A stretch of 64,000 nt of DNA from contig CM062210.1 of the NCBI GenBank assembly GCA_031216445.1, positions 17,009,501 to 17,073,500 of the forward strand. The letters are read 5' to 3'. Shown here piece after piece: positions 48,019-61,100 of the stretch. How positions within the stretch are numbered: the first letter of the stretch is position 1; each line of letters opens with the position of its first letter. Source of the DNA: Lateolabrax maculatus. Its lineage: Eukaryota; Chordata; Actinopteri; Acropomatiformes; Lateolabracidae. Both the position numbers and the translations under genes were made by a program. The notes beneath the pieces are model-generated. The model saw nothing but the letters and a program-made list of their open reading frames with translations, was not told the DNA's origin and did not search any database.

Positions 48019-51000
48019 AGAAATTAGCCAGATTGTAAAAGCCGAGATGAGAACAGACCCACGGCCCCCTGCAGGCATCCAGTATCGGGTGTCGCTGGGT
48101 TTTAATGGCCCAGTACATCACCAGGCTCCGGTGACGGCGGATGGCCTGGCAGCATTCGGTTCCCCAAGAGAATGTGCTGTTTTATTGGCCTCCTCAGCGT
48201 TGAGTTGTCCCCTGTGCCCATGTAATACAGCAGCTAGCGTCAGAGAGGGGAAAGGCCCCCTCCCTGATTAATCGGCAGTGTATGTTTCTCAATGCTAGCT
48301 TAGTGCTCATGTTCCATATTTTCTAATGGTTATGGGCACAGTCATTTAGAGTGCTGCTGAGGGAGCCATCAGTCAGGATGTTGCATGGCTGAAGTGGGCC
48401 CAGGCAAAGAGCTTTTGCCGTACGGATGTGCGTATGAGAGCATGTCTGGCAGGAAGAGGAAGAAGGATGAGAATGACAGAAAAACAGATGCATGGGTGCA
48501 GTATGAAGTGGGTTTGGGTGTCCATGTTGTTTTGCATCCGAAAATAGCAAGCATCAGTTTCTCAGAGGCTTGTCTTTCAGCAGCGTGACGTGTCCCTGGG
48601 AAGCAGCTTTACCGAGCCACCCTGCTCACCTTCTGTTGTGAAAGAGCCCAAGTGACGTTTATCACCCTTCACCAGGTAACAGTTAAGTCATTCTGACAAC
48701 AGCGTGGGGCACACATTAGATCCGAGGGAGAGGACCATTCAGAGCACTTGACTCCCCGCTGCCTGGCATTATGGGAAACGGACGTGGGGGCCAGATGAGA
48801 CAGGCCATAGCGAGGAGCCGTTTTTTTCATTACGTTATAAATCCCACAGAGCCTGGCAACTCCAGTGTCTCAACATAATGCCCAAATTCAATGTGGCATT
48901 TCATAACTGTGCTCTCTTCATGATACTGTAACTGTGCCGGTTCTGGGGGAGAGAGCAGATCTCTCTGTCTGAGACGTTGGGGAGTTATACATATTAATCA
49001 GTGCTTTGAAGATGATGTTTTCTGGATAATATGCAGGCAATGCGCCAGTGACATTGCGAGCAACAGTTCGTGGGAATGTCAACGTTAAAACCAATTTACT
49101 GTCAAAGTGTTAAGCTGGAAGATATTAAGGCCCAGTTACAGCAGCATTTAAAACAGCGAAGTGTTGCAGCAAAATCAATTCGTTTTAATAGATAAGTCAC
49201 TTTAATTGTTGTGGCGTGGTAAACCCACACATCTTTTGCATTGCGTTCATTTTTGATGAACTTTGATAAGTGAACTCGTTCTGTTGACCAATAGCCTTGC
49301 CAGTGCTGACCTTTTGAGGGTACAGAGTGCTGGAGAGTTTCAAAAACAGAAAGAGCTATTGTAGCTTATTAACTGTGTTGTACAATCCACTTTTATTTAA
49401 CGTCCTCCAGGGAAGAATACATTGTTCCACAGAAGAAAGATAGTTTGTAGACAAATATGAGACAGGAGTTGATGGAACGAGGACGCCTCTTGAATAAACT
49501 TAGTAAACTTATTGTCCTACAACTGAGCTGCCAGATAACATGATAGCTAGTTCAGAGAGCTATTGTGTCCAAGCCCCCAGGGACATGCAGGGCCGTGAGG
49601 CAATTTTGGCGTTGGACACTCAGTAACTTCTGGCAGCTTCACGTGATGCATCCATTCAGTCCAATAAAGTTCTGAAAGTTTAGGAGAGGCGCATGATTAA
49701 TCATCATCATTTTATCTCGCTCATGTGTGCAGGGAGCCAAGAGGAAGTCAGATGGCTCGGCTGGAGGAAGTCTTGAACCCACATCCTCTCAATCGGTTCA
49801 GCTGGAGAAGGACTCTAGTGCACATGCTCCATGAGGAAGTCTGCAGAGTCTGTGTGGTGTATGCGCCCAGTGAGCAACTTTCATAGGAGTGAATTGGGTA
49901 CCATCTTCAAAACCCAGTATCCAGGTCTCCTTAGTACATCCATGATTGTTACTGACTATTAATCGCATGTTCCCAGCCAACTTTTTTCCCTTTCTTCATT
50001 AATATAACATGAACAGTACACACAGCACAGTGGGTGCAAACAAAGCAAATGTACAAACAAAACTAATTAGTATATCAAAAGCCTCAGTAGTTCAACAAGT
50101 AGCCCTGCAAGTGGTCACTACATTACCAAGCTTCTAGGATGAGCAGAAGAAATTTGATGTGCCATTTCATGGTATTACCAGGCCTTAAGGATTAAGCATT
50201 TAGAACCCTAACAATGTGAAAGGAATAATAAAATCATGTTTATCAGAGTAAAAACATTATACTGGAACTTGATTTCCAATCAGCATGGAAAGAGAAAGGG
50301 GGACAAAAAAAAAAACAAGCAGTATATTGACAGAGAGTGGGAGAATTAAATATTGGATGTTCTTGAAGCCAGGAGATAGATCAGAAAAAGGGGTGATTGA
50401 ATAAGATTGAGTGACAGACAACCAAATGGGACTTGTACCATATTGTATGTGATGAAAATAATATTTGAACTGAGCAAAAAGGGCAGCTATGACATTTCGA
50501 CAATAAGGGGCATCGTCACAAGCACAGGTTGTACACCCTGGAGCACGAACCCACCCGCTTCACCAGTCCTCGCAATCTCAACTTCCATCACAGAAAGTAG
50601 GTTTATACATCTCCCCACTGCCACCTTATTTCATTTTATTTCCCCTCACTCAGCAGCAGCAGCAGAGTCAATAGAATTCCAAAAACATTGGGCCCATCGA
50701 AGCAGAAAATGTGCTTCAAACACTGCCCTGCTTTGGCCAGGGCTGATGCAGGCACCCTGCTTTGTGAGAAGGTTATCAGCCCGAGCAGAGATGGCCACGG
50801 CTGAGGCCTGTTGGTCATACTGGAGAGCAGCTCAGACGGCCGGGGAGAGAAAACGTGACTGATGGAAATCTATGAATTATATCTGGGAGACGGTTCCCAA
50901 TGGCTGCCTCAGTGAATGTTAAAAAACCTTACTGCTGCTGTCCAGTTACAAGGAGCAATCTTCACTACTCATTGATCTTCACAGTTGCTCTACAGTGTCT

Positions 51001-51035
51001 GTACTTTTTAGCGGCTTTCGGGATGGCAAAGATTG
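48019..51035. other. non-genic stretch, unique sequence
   Basis: No gene was recognised. The longest frame is 151 codons (50407-50862, plus); it includes a (CAG)5 stretch at 50651-50665 and lacks a recognisable domain. The interval 48050-48280 is GC-richer and repeat-free. Confidence 0.7.
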
Positions 51036-51345
51036 TTGGTCAGTCCACTTTGGTCCAGAATGAAATATCTTAGCTAATGGATGAACTGCCATGAAATTTT
51101 GTACAGACATTCATGGTCCCCAGAGGATGGATCCTACTGACTGGTGATTTTAATCAACCGCCATAATCGGGTCAAAATTTCAATTTGCCCTTTTCTTTAG
51201 TTTATGACCAAATAGCTGCAAAACTAATTCAGTCCCACCATTTTTAGTGCTAATTAGCAAATGTTTGCATGCTAGCTCAAAGCATCACTGTGCTTAAGTA
51301 CAGCTTTGTTTAAGCCACCAGTACTTCAGTGTGAATAAGATGTTT
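51036..51345 (+). repeat. high-copy teleost dispersed repeat
   Basis: The block runs from 'gtcagtccactttggtccag' through 'ctgccatgaaattttgtaca' and 'attcatggtccccagaggat' to an end near 'gcttaagtacagc'. From memory this phrase set marks one of the most abundant dispersed repeats of perch-like fishes. A shorter copy in opposite orientation lies at 1140-1216. There is no coding frame; the transposon class is not assigned. Confidence 0.7.
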
Positions 51346-54300
51346 AGCAAGCAAAGCCGCTGCACAGTGGCTTGTTCCAGCTTCTCAAATGCGATGATAT
51401 GCTGCTCTTCTCTGTTTTACATCATTGTCAAATGATTATATTTGGGCTTTGGGACATTTTGAGTGTTAAGCAACATTAATCGATGATGAAAATCATTGCT
51501 TCTGTAAGGCAAAATTGGTATTCACTTCTGCATACCCTCATGAGCCTGCATGGTCATAGGCTTGGGCATCTACACATGTCCAAGGTCGAGTGTTCGCCTG
51601 TGCACTGTGTGCTGGCTCTTTCCACCACTACCCACGTTCGTTAGGGAATATTTAAAGGTTCCTACAGTAGTTTCAGGCCTAATGCATGCATGTAATTTTC
51701 AAATGGAAAACATGTTTGATTTGTTTCATTGAATAGCACAAACCAGCATTAATTTTCCTATTCAAACAGTACTTCTTCTTAAGCAGGATATGTGGCTCAT
51801 CTTTCTGCCCCGCTCGTCCCTCATGTCTTCTACCTCCTTCCCCCTTAGACCCCCCCCCCCACCCCTGTCTCGTGGTGATTGCCTTGCCTGCTATCTCTCG
51901 GAAGCAGTTCTGTTTGTGCAGTGCCTCTGTATGTCAAAAAAGGAGCTGTTAATTTTATGATCTGTCACACGTCTGCCATTCTGCAACGGGCAGTGGGCGA
52001 CTGGGTCTGGACTTCCTTATCGCTCCGTTCATTCCTGTCCACCCCTGCCAGACTGGAGTCACATCACATATCTGGGAAGCAAGACTGAATTGGTTTCCAC
52101 ACACTACTGAGAATAGGTCAGCTCACAGTGGAGATTGTTTGATACTTTGACTTTAAATATAGTTCAAACCAGGTTTGTGGGCAACCGACTGCATCAGTAA
52201 TGATAACTGTAGCCATTTATACTCAAACTTTAACAGCTACAAATCGTTCAACTTTTGTTATTAAATCCCTGCATAATCTAAATACGTATTTGTATGCAGA
52301 TGATGTTGATCATTCAGTTGCAGTGTAATTCAATTTAACAATGGTCCAAGAATAATTCAGGGAATGTAATATCGCCTTGACAGCTATGATGTCCCATTGA
52401 GCGTCTTCATTCACTCCAGTCACTTTAGTTTCATTCAGAGAGGGTGGAGGGTTCTCAAAACAAGCTTTCATAAAAAGGAGAAATGAGAAAATGATCTACA
52501 TGACACTTCCTCAGTCACTAAGCCTCCAGGGAAATGTTTCATAACACTAGAGGAACTGTGTGCGTGCTTTTCACATGCATGCATGTGAGCATGTATTGGT
52601 GGGTGTTCTCAGCAGGAAATGCTAACAGAACTTGAGATGAAAAAGAATGAATAAAGATGTCACATTTGGAGTAATAACAGTTCTTTGTAGATTCAAAGCT
52701 CAGAAGCCAGACACTGGAGAAGCAAATTGTGTGTTCCACATTTAATGGAAACCTTTCAATAACTTAAAGCATGTTTATTGGAAACTTATTACAATGTTTG
52801 TATTATGCTTCCTTGAATCATTATCTAGTGAAGTCTACTGTAGCTTTTACAGATAGCTTTATTTACATAAGGCTATCTGCTTACATCAGCAAAGGAATAG
52901 CAATTCAAGATCTTTATACATTTCAAAAACACAAAGCACTCAAGTAACCCAAGCTTTGTAAGGATGAATTAGTAAATCTTCTAATCAAATCTACAATCTT
53001 AAACAAAGACACTGTATCCGTCTCTCTCCGCTTGACAAACACAGAGCAGGTGGGCCACTTCACTATGTAAATCTGAAGGCTGTCCGCAAAAATTGCACAC
53101 AGCCGCAGAAATTAGAAGGAGGCTTTGTCTTGGAGGAACATAGACATATTTTAAAGAGTACAGAACAGGCACTTCAAAGCCAGTGGGTACACACAGAAAA
53201 ACTTCACTTAAATAACTGCAGATGAGTGGAGACATGCGCATGGCAACACAGGAAAATTTCTGGTGAATGTTAACATGCTGGGTGATTGCCAGGAAGCAGA
53301 GTTTTTCTGGAGTAAATGGTGACTGAGATACGAACAGGATGATGCACTATTGAAAAATCAGAACAGAGCCTTGTGATGACTGCCTGGGGAGTCAGGATGA
53401 TGATGTATTAGGGTCCTGAGTTTTTCTGATATGGCTGAGCAGCAGTCAGCAAGACAACAAAAGGATCATCGTGCCAGAAAGCATTCCTTCTTCCTCCCAC
53501 TCTCATGGACTGCTAATAGGAGACAGAGTGAAAAAGCAAAGCAACCAATGAAAGGGGAGATGGGAAGAAAGATGAGAGCTCTCCCACCCGTTTCAGAATA
53601 GTTCTCATATACTGGGCTTTCAGTGAAAGGACTGGGTCATTACAGTAATTTGCCAAGTGTTTTGTTTGGATCCATTATTGCATCTCAGTTTTCCCGAAGC
53701 GGTTTAATTGTTGGAGAGCAGTGATACATGATTACAGTGAGTTCAATGCAGACACAACTGGAAAATTATTTTCAGGTTTTCACCAGGTACTATAGAAAGC
53801 TTCATCCTGTCCCACGTGAATGATACACTGCACTGTTCAGTTCTTAATGACGAACTCCGCATTGCAGCACGGACCCAATTCCTTCAACAGTTTCCAGCCA
53901 TGCAAGACTGCATACTGATGTTTACACATTTTAGAATGCCCTGGATAAGATGTCAAACTAAGAAGCCTCTATTTTCAAATCACTGCTCCAGCAGAATGGC
54001 AATGGCAATCATAACAGAATGGGGTTCTCGCCTTTGGTGGCCTTATCCCATTGTTGCATAAGAATGGTAGAGAAAACATTTTGTATTTCCAACACATCCT
54101 CAGACATAGGGTATTGCATGTTTGTAACAGTTGTGGAAAGAGTGGTTTGTCTGGGGCACTTCTTTAGACTTCAGACTAAGGATGGCACACTTCAGAGGCC
54201 AGATGGAAAAATATGCCAAGCAACTAGAGCAGAAATTCTGTTGTTGTGGCTAATGACTTTCTGCAGGATTCATGCTGAGAAAATGAAAGGCAACCCTGCC

Positions 54301-54480
54301 TTACCCTCTTCCAGAACCTCTCCCTTCTTCTTTCTCCTCTCCTGTCTTTTCCTCTCCTCTCTAGACAAAGCCTACAAACTGCAATGCACACAAACAAAAA
54401 GCCTGACAGTGTTGCACAGACATCCACTGGAGCATAAATAATACAGACATTCAAAACACATGTGTTTGTGTGAGTGGGTG

Positions 54481-54483
<3 letters not shown>
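51346..54483. other. non-genic stretch, unique sequence
   Basis: No gene was recognised. A C-run occurs at 51850-51860. A 140-codon plus-strand frame (54019-54441) has no domain, and a strong pyrimidine tract ending in AG at 54298-54362 looks like a splice acceptor in isolation. An 18-bp palindrome at 52571 is listed separately. Confidence 0.68.
52571..52588. repeat. 18-bp perfect palindrome
   Basis: TCACATGCATGCATGTGA is its own reverse complement, with no spacer. Alternating purine-pyrimidine steps make it a candidate for cruciform or Z-DNA formation. No function is implied. Confidence 0.95.

Positions 54484-54518
<35 letters not shown>
54484..54518. repeat. (TA)n microsatellite, 35 bp
   Basis: An uninterrupted TA tract follows a TG-rich stretch. 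It is read as an Ile-Tyr run in a spurious 149-codon minus-strand frame (54224-54673), which is not a gene. Confidence 0.97.
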
Positions 54519-54521
<3 letters not shown>

Positions 54522-57500
54522 GTTAATTTATATTTGTATCTACAGTGACTAAATATAGCTTTCAATATAAAATAAGCAGGTGCTGTCCCATTGGGGGTGA
54601 CATTAGAGCTTCTTATTATCCCATTATGCCCATGATGCACTTTTCCTGGGTCGAAGCAAACAATTAGCGTCATTATGAGACTGGCTAAAGATTATTCCAC
54701 ATTGGCTTAATTAGGACTCCAGCCACAGTGGCGAACCATCAGTGGTTTGAGCGCAGACTCCCATAACAGGTGACCCTCTGCAAAGAGGGACTAAATACAA
54801 GGTAGGACTAAATAGCAGAGGGCTTAAGTTCATGTCAGGTGGCCCTGATTTATGATAATACTTCATCCATTTTTCATATATTGTGGACAAATCTCTGTTT
54901 TGTTGACTTTTATCAATTAATAAAATTAAAAGTACAACTAAAATTGTGAAGTGTCTCAATGTAGATGTAAAGTCATGTTGAAAACAGCAGGAGGACTTAA
55001 AATAACCTCTGAAGGCCTTTTGATTGCCTCCCAATGTCAGACAGAAGAAACATTATAAATAAGAATTACACATGAAAACATACATACATACGTAAATACA
55101 AGCAAGGCAGCAAAAGAAAAAAAGAAAGGGATTTACATTTACCATTCTATACACCAAACACTATAGTGTTTTATGTTTCTAGCAGTAATGAGTCACATTT
55201 GGTTTGAAAAAAATAGTTTGACTGGGTATTCACCATGATTGAACCAACGTCACTATAATATAACGGTATTATAATCCATGGTTGACCAGCTGGATTGCAC
55301 AATACAGTAAGTTTGTACTTCTCCATCGTCAAGCACAGGAAACATTGCAGCACACCTTCACATTGATGCTACACAATACTCTACTGTTCACTCCAACCTC
55401 CATGACATCCTTTCTTGTGATGAGTAAAGGAAAAGCACCAGAGGCAAGGAGGAAAGAGGTTGTCATTACATTGGGTGGGGTGTTTCTTTTGATTCAGAAG
55501 AAATAGGTTCAGCATTAATGGAGTCATTCTCTGGCTCGTCTCCTGCTTCAAAAGTGGGAAAAACAAAGGCTGGGAAATGATAGCCGCAAGCACTGTCTTC
55601 ACATAGGAAACGTGTGATGGCTATACATTATTCTACAGACCCGTGTATAGAGGTGCTTATTTTGCTATTCAAATTATATTCCTGTGCCTTTTCCAAATTC
55701 AAGATACGAGTTGGTTGATAACAACACCATTATTGGTAAACATAATCTTGCATGAATATGAGAAGAACATGTTGTAGTTATGAAATATTAACAATGTCCC
55801 AGCCTCTGGTTTTTAGGTATCCCCTTGACACATCACGTGGACTAGAAATGCTTTGGAGGATGGCAAAATTTCCCCATTAAAAAAAAAACATAGTGTACGA
55901 CGTGGCTCATACTCAGTATGCAATATCTTGTCATTAAGTTGCATTTCTCTTCACAAAACTCTGTGTGATTGATTGCATACAGTAATTCAAAAGACTTCCC
56001 AAATACTACATTTGTAAAAGTTTGTATAAAATCCAACACTTGAATAATTGTCCCTGCTGTATACAGTACACTGCTGTACACTTTGATTTAACTGCACCCA
56101 AGTCCTCTAATTGGAGAGGTTTCGGAATGCAAGGAAACAGATGAGCTCTGATGATAATCAAGCTGAAATTAGTACAGGGCCACAGTCACAGGTGCTGAGC
56201 TCTCAAATGCAGGAATGAGGGCTAGCAGTGCTAACTGTATTGATTAGCTGCTAGCACTTTGTGCCACACAATCAGCATTCCCTGCACCACTGGAATTAGC
56301 CCACATCTGCATCCACTCCTCGGCTCCGCAACATGGTCAACTAATCATCATCACAGACCATTCAAACTTCTGGGAGAGGACTTTGATTGCGCGGAGAGAG
56401 CGCTTTGGATTGCAGCAATTCCATCATGTCTGAAGAACATCTTTGAGGTTTTGGAGAAGTTGTGTGAGATGTGCCATTTGTGTTTGTTCTTCTGTTGCAT
56501 AGAGCACTTTAGTGTCTTGAATTAAAGTGGTACTGTTACTCATCCTATTTTGGTTAGTACCGTAAGCACTTACTGGTGTGGAGTTTTGCACCACACGTCA
56601 TGGACATCACTTATGAATCAAACAGTGTTGCAATACTTATTATTATTATTATTTGCTTGGCGTTTCGATTGTGAGCAATCACTTCCTTTTTCTATTCAGC
56701 CATTGTGGCTACAGCTCGAGATTTCTTCTATATCCATCCAAAACGAATCACTCTTGCCACTGCTGCTACAAAAACAGACACCCAAATGTCAATTCAACCC
56801 AGCTGTGCTAAATTTGCTACAATGCAGTAGGTACTGTAACAAGTCTAAATCCTTGTACCATGACAATACCAGAAGCTTGACCTTTTTAAATTCATGTGAG
56901 CTGCCTCATCTCTTTAAAGGAGAGGGTTTCTGTGAAAAATGGAGATGGTACAAAAGAATGGAGGGGTTGATGGAGGGAGACGAGGACCACCTGAGACAGA
57001 GGATCTCTTATGTGGGTCTGGGAAAGGACAACAGAGGTGTAATGAGGATCGTGATAGACATCAGCCGGAACTCATGTTACATCACTTGAGAGGCTGAGAG
57101 AGAGGACAAGGCCTGAGACAAAGAATGGTGCATGAAATAAGCAGGGAAAAGCAGATCCTACGCCTGAGTCGGCTGGTCGGATTTATTCCCCTTTTTCTCT
57201 TGCTCATAGCAGCACAAACGCTCACTTGAAAGATGCAAAGCAGTCCAACTGCACATTGCATGCTGTTCTTAACAACTGGGTATACAGGGATGACAGCAGC
57301 AGACGGTGTAGCGGCGAGGCTACGCGACAAGAGCTGGTGAAACATGAGATTCTGCCACCTCCCCAGTGTACAAACAAGACATGGCTGCAAGGGAAGAGTG
57401 TGTACTCTGCAGAAACTCTCTCCCTGTCTTACCTCTTTCTTGTGTTTCGGTGTGTTTGGTCGATGCTTATCTCCTACTGTCAAGATAGCTTTCCCCATGT

Positions 57501-57620
57501 AGAGAGGGCGAAAGTGAAGAGCAGTGAGGTCCGCGGGAATGCAGGAGGAGTTGAAGGGTAAATGTTTAGGCCTCTGAATGTCCTGAAGGGGCGGTTGTGC
57601 CTCAAATATGAACCAAGTTG
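54519..57620. other. non-genic stretch with the longest chance frames
   Basis: Frames of 179 codons (56550-57089, plus), 188 codons (57082-57648, minus) and 111 codons (57226-57561, plus) follow or overlap one another. None has a recognisable domain, and the first codons of the 188-codon frame lie inside the repeat that begins at 57621. A (TTA)n tract lies at 56637-56653. I treat the region as non-coding, with some doubt for 56550-57650. Confidence 0.6.
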
Positions 57621-58100
57621 TTAAAGCTGCACTAATCAATGTTTTCATATGAACGATTGGTCAAATCACTGTGTAATTTTAAAAGGGGTCATTCGTACTG
57701 ATGACCTCCAGAGATTTATCGCCCAACTATGCAGTTCCCCTCTCCCTTTAGCATCTTTCAACTTAATGTTTTGGTTTTTACAAGCTGCAACTTACTGTTT
57801 TGGTTCACTGTTACTGCTATGAGTGTCATTTTCAGCCACAGCAGGCTGCTGTTCTTGTTACAATTCGGGGGACATTCAGTTTAGTACATGGTAACATGGT
57901 AACATGGTTAACGCCATGAACAAGGCCAACAAGATGCCCGGGCAGACAGACAAAGTTAGTGACTACCTAGTGAACACAGTGGAGCACTTGGCAGCTAAAG
58001 AGCCAGATATATTTCTCAGGAATTTGGTGGAGACTAAAGCAGAGCGAAAATGACATTAAATATTAGACTAACATCCACCTGGTGGACACAAATACTTCAA
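57621..58100 (+). repeat. dispersed repeat, copy 2 (partner at 15690-16127)
   Basis: The left terminus reads TTAAAGCTGCACTAATCAAT, better preserved than in copy 1. The body aligns with 15731-16127 (see that entry) and includes the exact 20-bp core at 57991-58010. It carries a private expansion, three tandem ACATGGTA units at 57886-57909. The right end near 58100 is approximate. Confidence 0.68.
57886..57909. repeat. tandem octamer, 3 units
   Basis: Three consecutive ACATGGTA units, the last with a terminal T, lie inside the dispersed repeat. They are absent from the copy at 15690-16127, so they arose after insertion or in a sub-family. Confidence 0.9.
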
Positions 58101-61100
58101 GTCCTACAGAACAACTATCTGCTATTCATCATCATAAGGTGATAATATGTCTGTGTTGTGTTACAGCTGGTTGCCCTGCCCCCAAGTGCCCAGGAAATGT
58201 ATTTTTAAAAAGTGCAACATTGTCTTCCAGACTTCCAGAAGATTTGTCTTTTTATAAACTCTCTGATGTTCAAGGATCTTAAAACTTTCATCTCAGTGTT
58301 TTAATAATATTATTTTAGGTCATGTTTGTAATGATGAATATGTAAATGTTCAGTGTTTACTCTGATAATGCTTATGTGGTTCCATAGATGGTGGTAGGAA
58401 ATCCACAGAGGACTGGGAGTAACCCCATTAGCACACTGCTGGATAACCATGCAAAGGCCCATGGGAGGTCATTATGAAGGAGCTGTTTGCTATCTTCATA
58501 TCTGTAATTATGCAATGCTGATTACGTCTTTCAGCATTTAACCTAGATCTATATGTGCACCAGTCTATAACATGAAAAAACCCACGAGGCCAGAAACAAA
58601 CAAAATAATTCATAATGGGGTAAAACATCACCCACATTCTATAGACACCGGTTTCAGTCAACAGGTTGAGAGCTGTATTAAAAAAAAATCACAACCCTCA
58701 ATGGAGGATTTTTCTTTTCTTTTTTTTCCTGTTCGTGTTTAGGACTGTTTAGAAGTGTGTTTGAATTTGAATGGCAGGAAAATGTGACCAGAATGAGTGT
58801 GGGATTGTGCTGTATCCCAGCGGTATCCCAAACTTCCATGCAAGCGCTCTGTGACGGCCAGCTGCAGAATTCAGTTTACACTTGACGGCTCCATATTTAC
58901 ACAGGAAGACAGCATGAATAAAGAACAATTCAATCACTGGGTTCCACCCCTGTTTTTATTTCCCCGGCATGTGGAAAGATGGAATGAAAGAGAGGGGGAA
59001 GAAAATCATGTGAAAGAAATTACAGCAAAGCAGAGGAATGTTTGATATACAGTTGGACTGTGAAGGTAGAGTGCAAAGCCAAATGTGTGTGTGTTTGTGA
59101 TAAAACAGGTACGAGTCTTTCGTTTGGAGGAAAATACAGGAGTAGGGGCTGATCTTCCTGTGCAATCATTGTGTTTCGCTTTGTTTTTCATGCTGAAGAA
59201 CCACAAACAACAATTTCTCCCAGTTTCCTTCAGCTACCGCATTGTCTTCATCCTTTGATAACATCAATTTGTTGGGAGACAGTCACTTTGATTTGCATTC
59301 TTTTGAAAAAAAAAAAAAAAAGAATTTGTTGGAGGGAACAGGTGGAGAACTGGTCGTCTCTGTTTGTGGATTGCCTTGAGTAGATTCCCAGCCAGTGTTT
59401 AATTCAGCTATTGGGAGGCAATGGGCGAATGTTCAAACACATGCCAGATTTGCTTATGAGGGCACTGCCTCATCCTTCGATATGTCAATCTCTTGCCAAG
59501 TAGTTCCCAGACTGGTGAGTATACCAGAAGTTTGATTTCATGGGCTGCTAGCCGAACTTCTAAATAGACAGGCGGCAGCGTTCTCTGCCCTAGTTTGTTC
59601 AGTCATATCATTAGGTAGACAGTACAAGTCCCAGCGGATGTTTCTCATTGCATATTTAATGCAGTGATAAGCACAGCCAGATTTGCAGATTCAGCTTAAA
59701 GTGCTGGTGGTTACCAGTTAGACAATGCTTTGTGAAGACAGGGAAAGAGAGCGGTTGTGGAATAATTGCACTGATATTTGCTGAAGTACATCCATGAGAA
59801 TTTGTGTCTCTTATAAATGATCTCTTGAGCAAGGTTGCAGGTACAGAAAATTGCAGCCCCCCCCTCCCCCAGTCTGATGTCAGAGAAGGTGTGAGGAAAA
59901 GGGGTTTCCGAAGCTATTCGAGCGTCCTTCTAGGCTGTGCTGGTGACAAGAGATTCTTACTATGTTTGGCTCTCATTACTGTCGCTTGTAACTGAATCTC
60001 TGTGGTTGGGAGTTTAGTTTCACATCTATGTTCCTGTTTGTTATCTCAGTTATTTGCCCTATTACTGTTCACTAATTGCTTTCACAGCTGTATATCAGCT
60101 GTATATCTGCTGTTTTAAGTTTTGCTTATTTCCTGCTGCTGCTGCATATTAGATCTTTTCCATCAACAAACCTGTCATTGCGAAGCTTCTTTAGAAGTTG
60201 CAATGTGTTTTTATGTCAATGAGCTAGCAGAACTTTGTTAGCCATGCTATTCTTCCATAAAAAAAGTGGTTTACACAAACAGATATTGACATATTTGGCT
60301 CTATTCAGTCAGCAGATCAGTTCAAAGGATTGCAGGGAGAAACAGTAGAATAGTTTGATGAAGAGCAGCAGGCAGAGAAATACTTCCCCTCCAAACACGT
60401 AAACTACATCTTACCTTTCCATGCTTGACATCTCTCACCATGCCAGCATGGCTTGAATGGCCATGGTTTCTCATGGCACAGCTTTGTCCGAGTAACCCCA
60501 CCCGTCAAAAAAACAGAAGTATTGTGAGCATAAAGAAGTCATTGCATGGCTTAGTTTTTGTTGTACATGACAAAAGCATAGGTCAGTCGAACAGGTTATG
60601 ATAACCTTTAGCAAGGAAAAGGTCGTCTAACCTGCTGTGCACAGACTAATATAGTTGCCCAGAGTTGTTCAGCAAGTGAGGATCTTCATAATCAGTTGTC
60701 CTTGATGTCCATTCACTTAGCTTCCAATCTCAATAGCAACTACAATGTGAATGGAGCAGAATTAAAAATATGCACCATCACACCTCCCTGTGAATCGTGT
60801 GTGTGCTTGTTGCAATGTGTAAATAACTGGTATGAAATAGAACAAAAGAAAGAATTTTTGGCTCCCTATTGTTGATTGGTAATGTAAAACAGCAAACACT
60901 TGCCAGGGTTTCCTGCTGTTCAACGTGCAACGAGCCAAGGCCCTGACAAACATAAGGTACCAGCTGGTCAGTACCCATTTCCACAGAAGTAATTTGCAAA
61001 TGGAAAATGCTTTCATGCTTCACACACTGATATGCACGTACGTGCACACACACACACACAACAGAAGTACAAAAGAGCCTGAGGCTGTTTCGATACATCA

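Noticed and set aside
50407..50862. 151-codon plus-strand frame
   Set aside because: No recognisable domain and no supporting splice or promoter context; it spans a (CAG)5 tract.
54224..54673. 149-codon minus-strand frame
   Set aside because: It reads through the (TA)n tract as an Ile-Tyr run; this is a microsatellite artefact.
57082..57648. 188-codon minus-strand open frame as a gene
   Set aside because: No domain, no amino-acid composition typical of a folded protein, overlap with a dispersed repeat at its start and with a 111-codon antisense frame.
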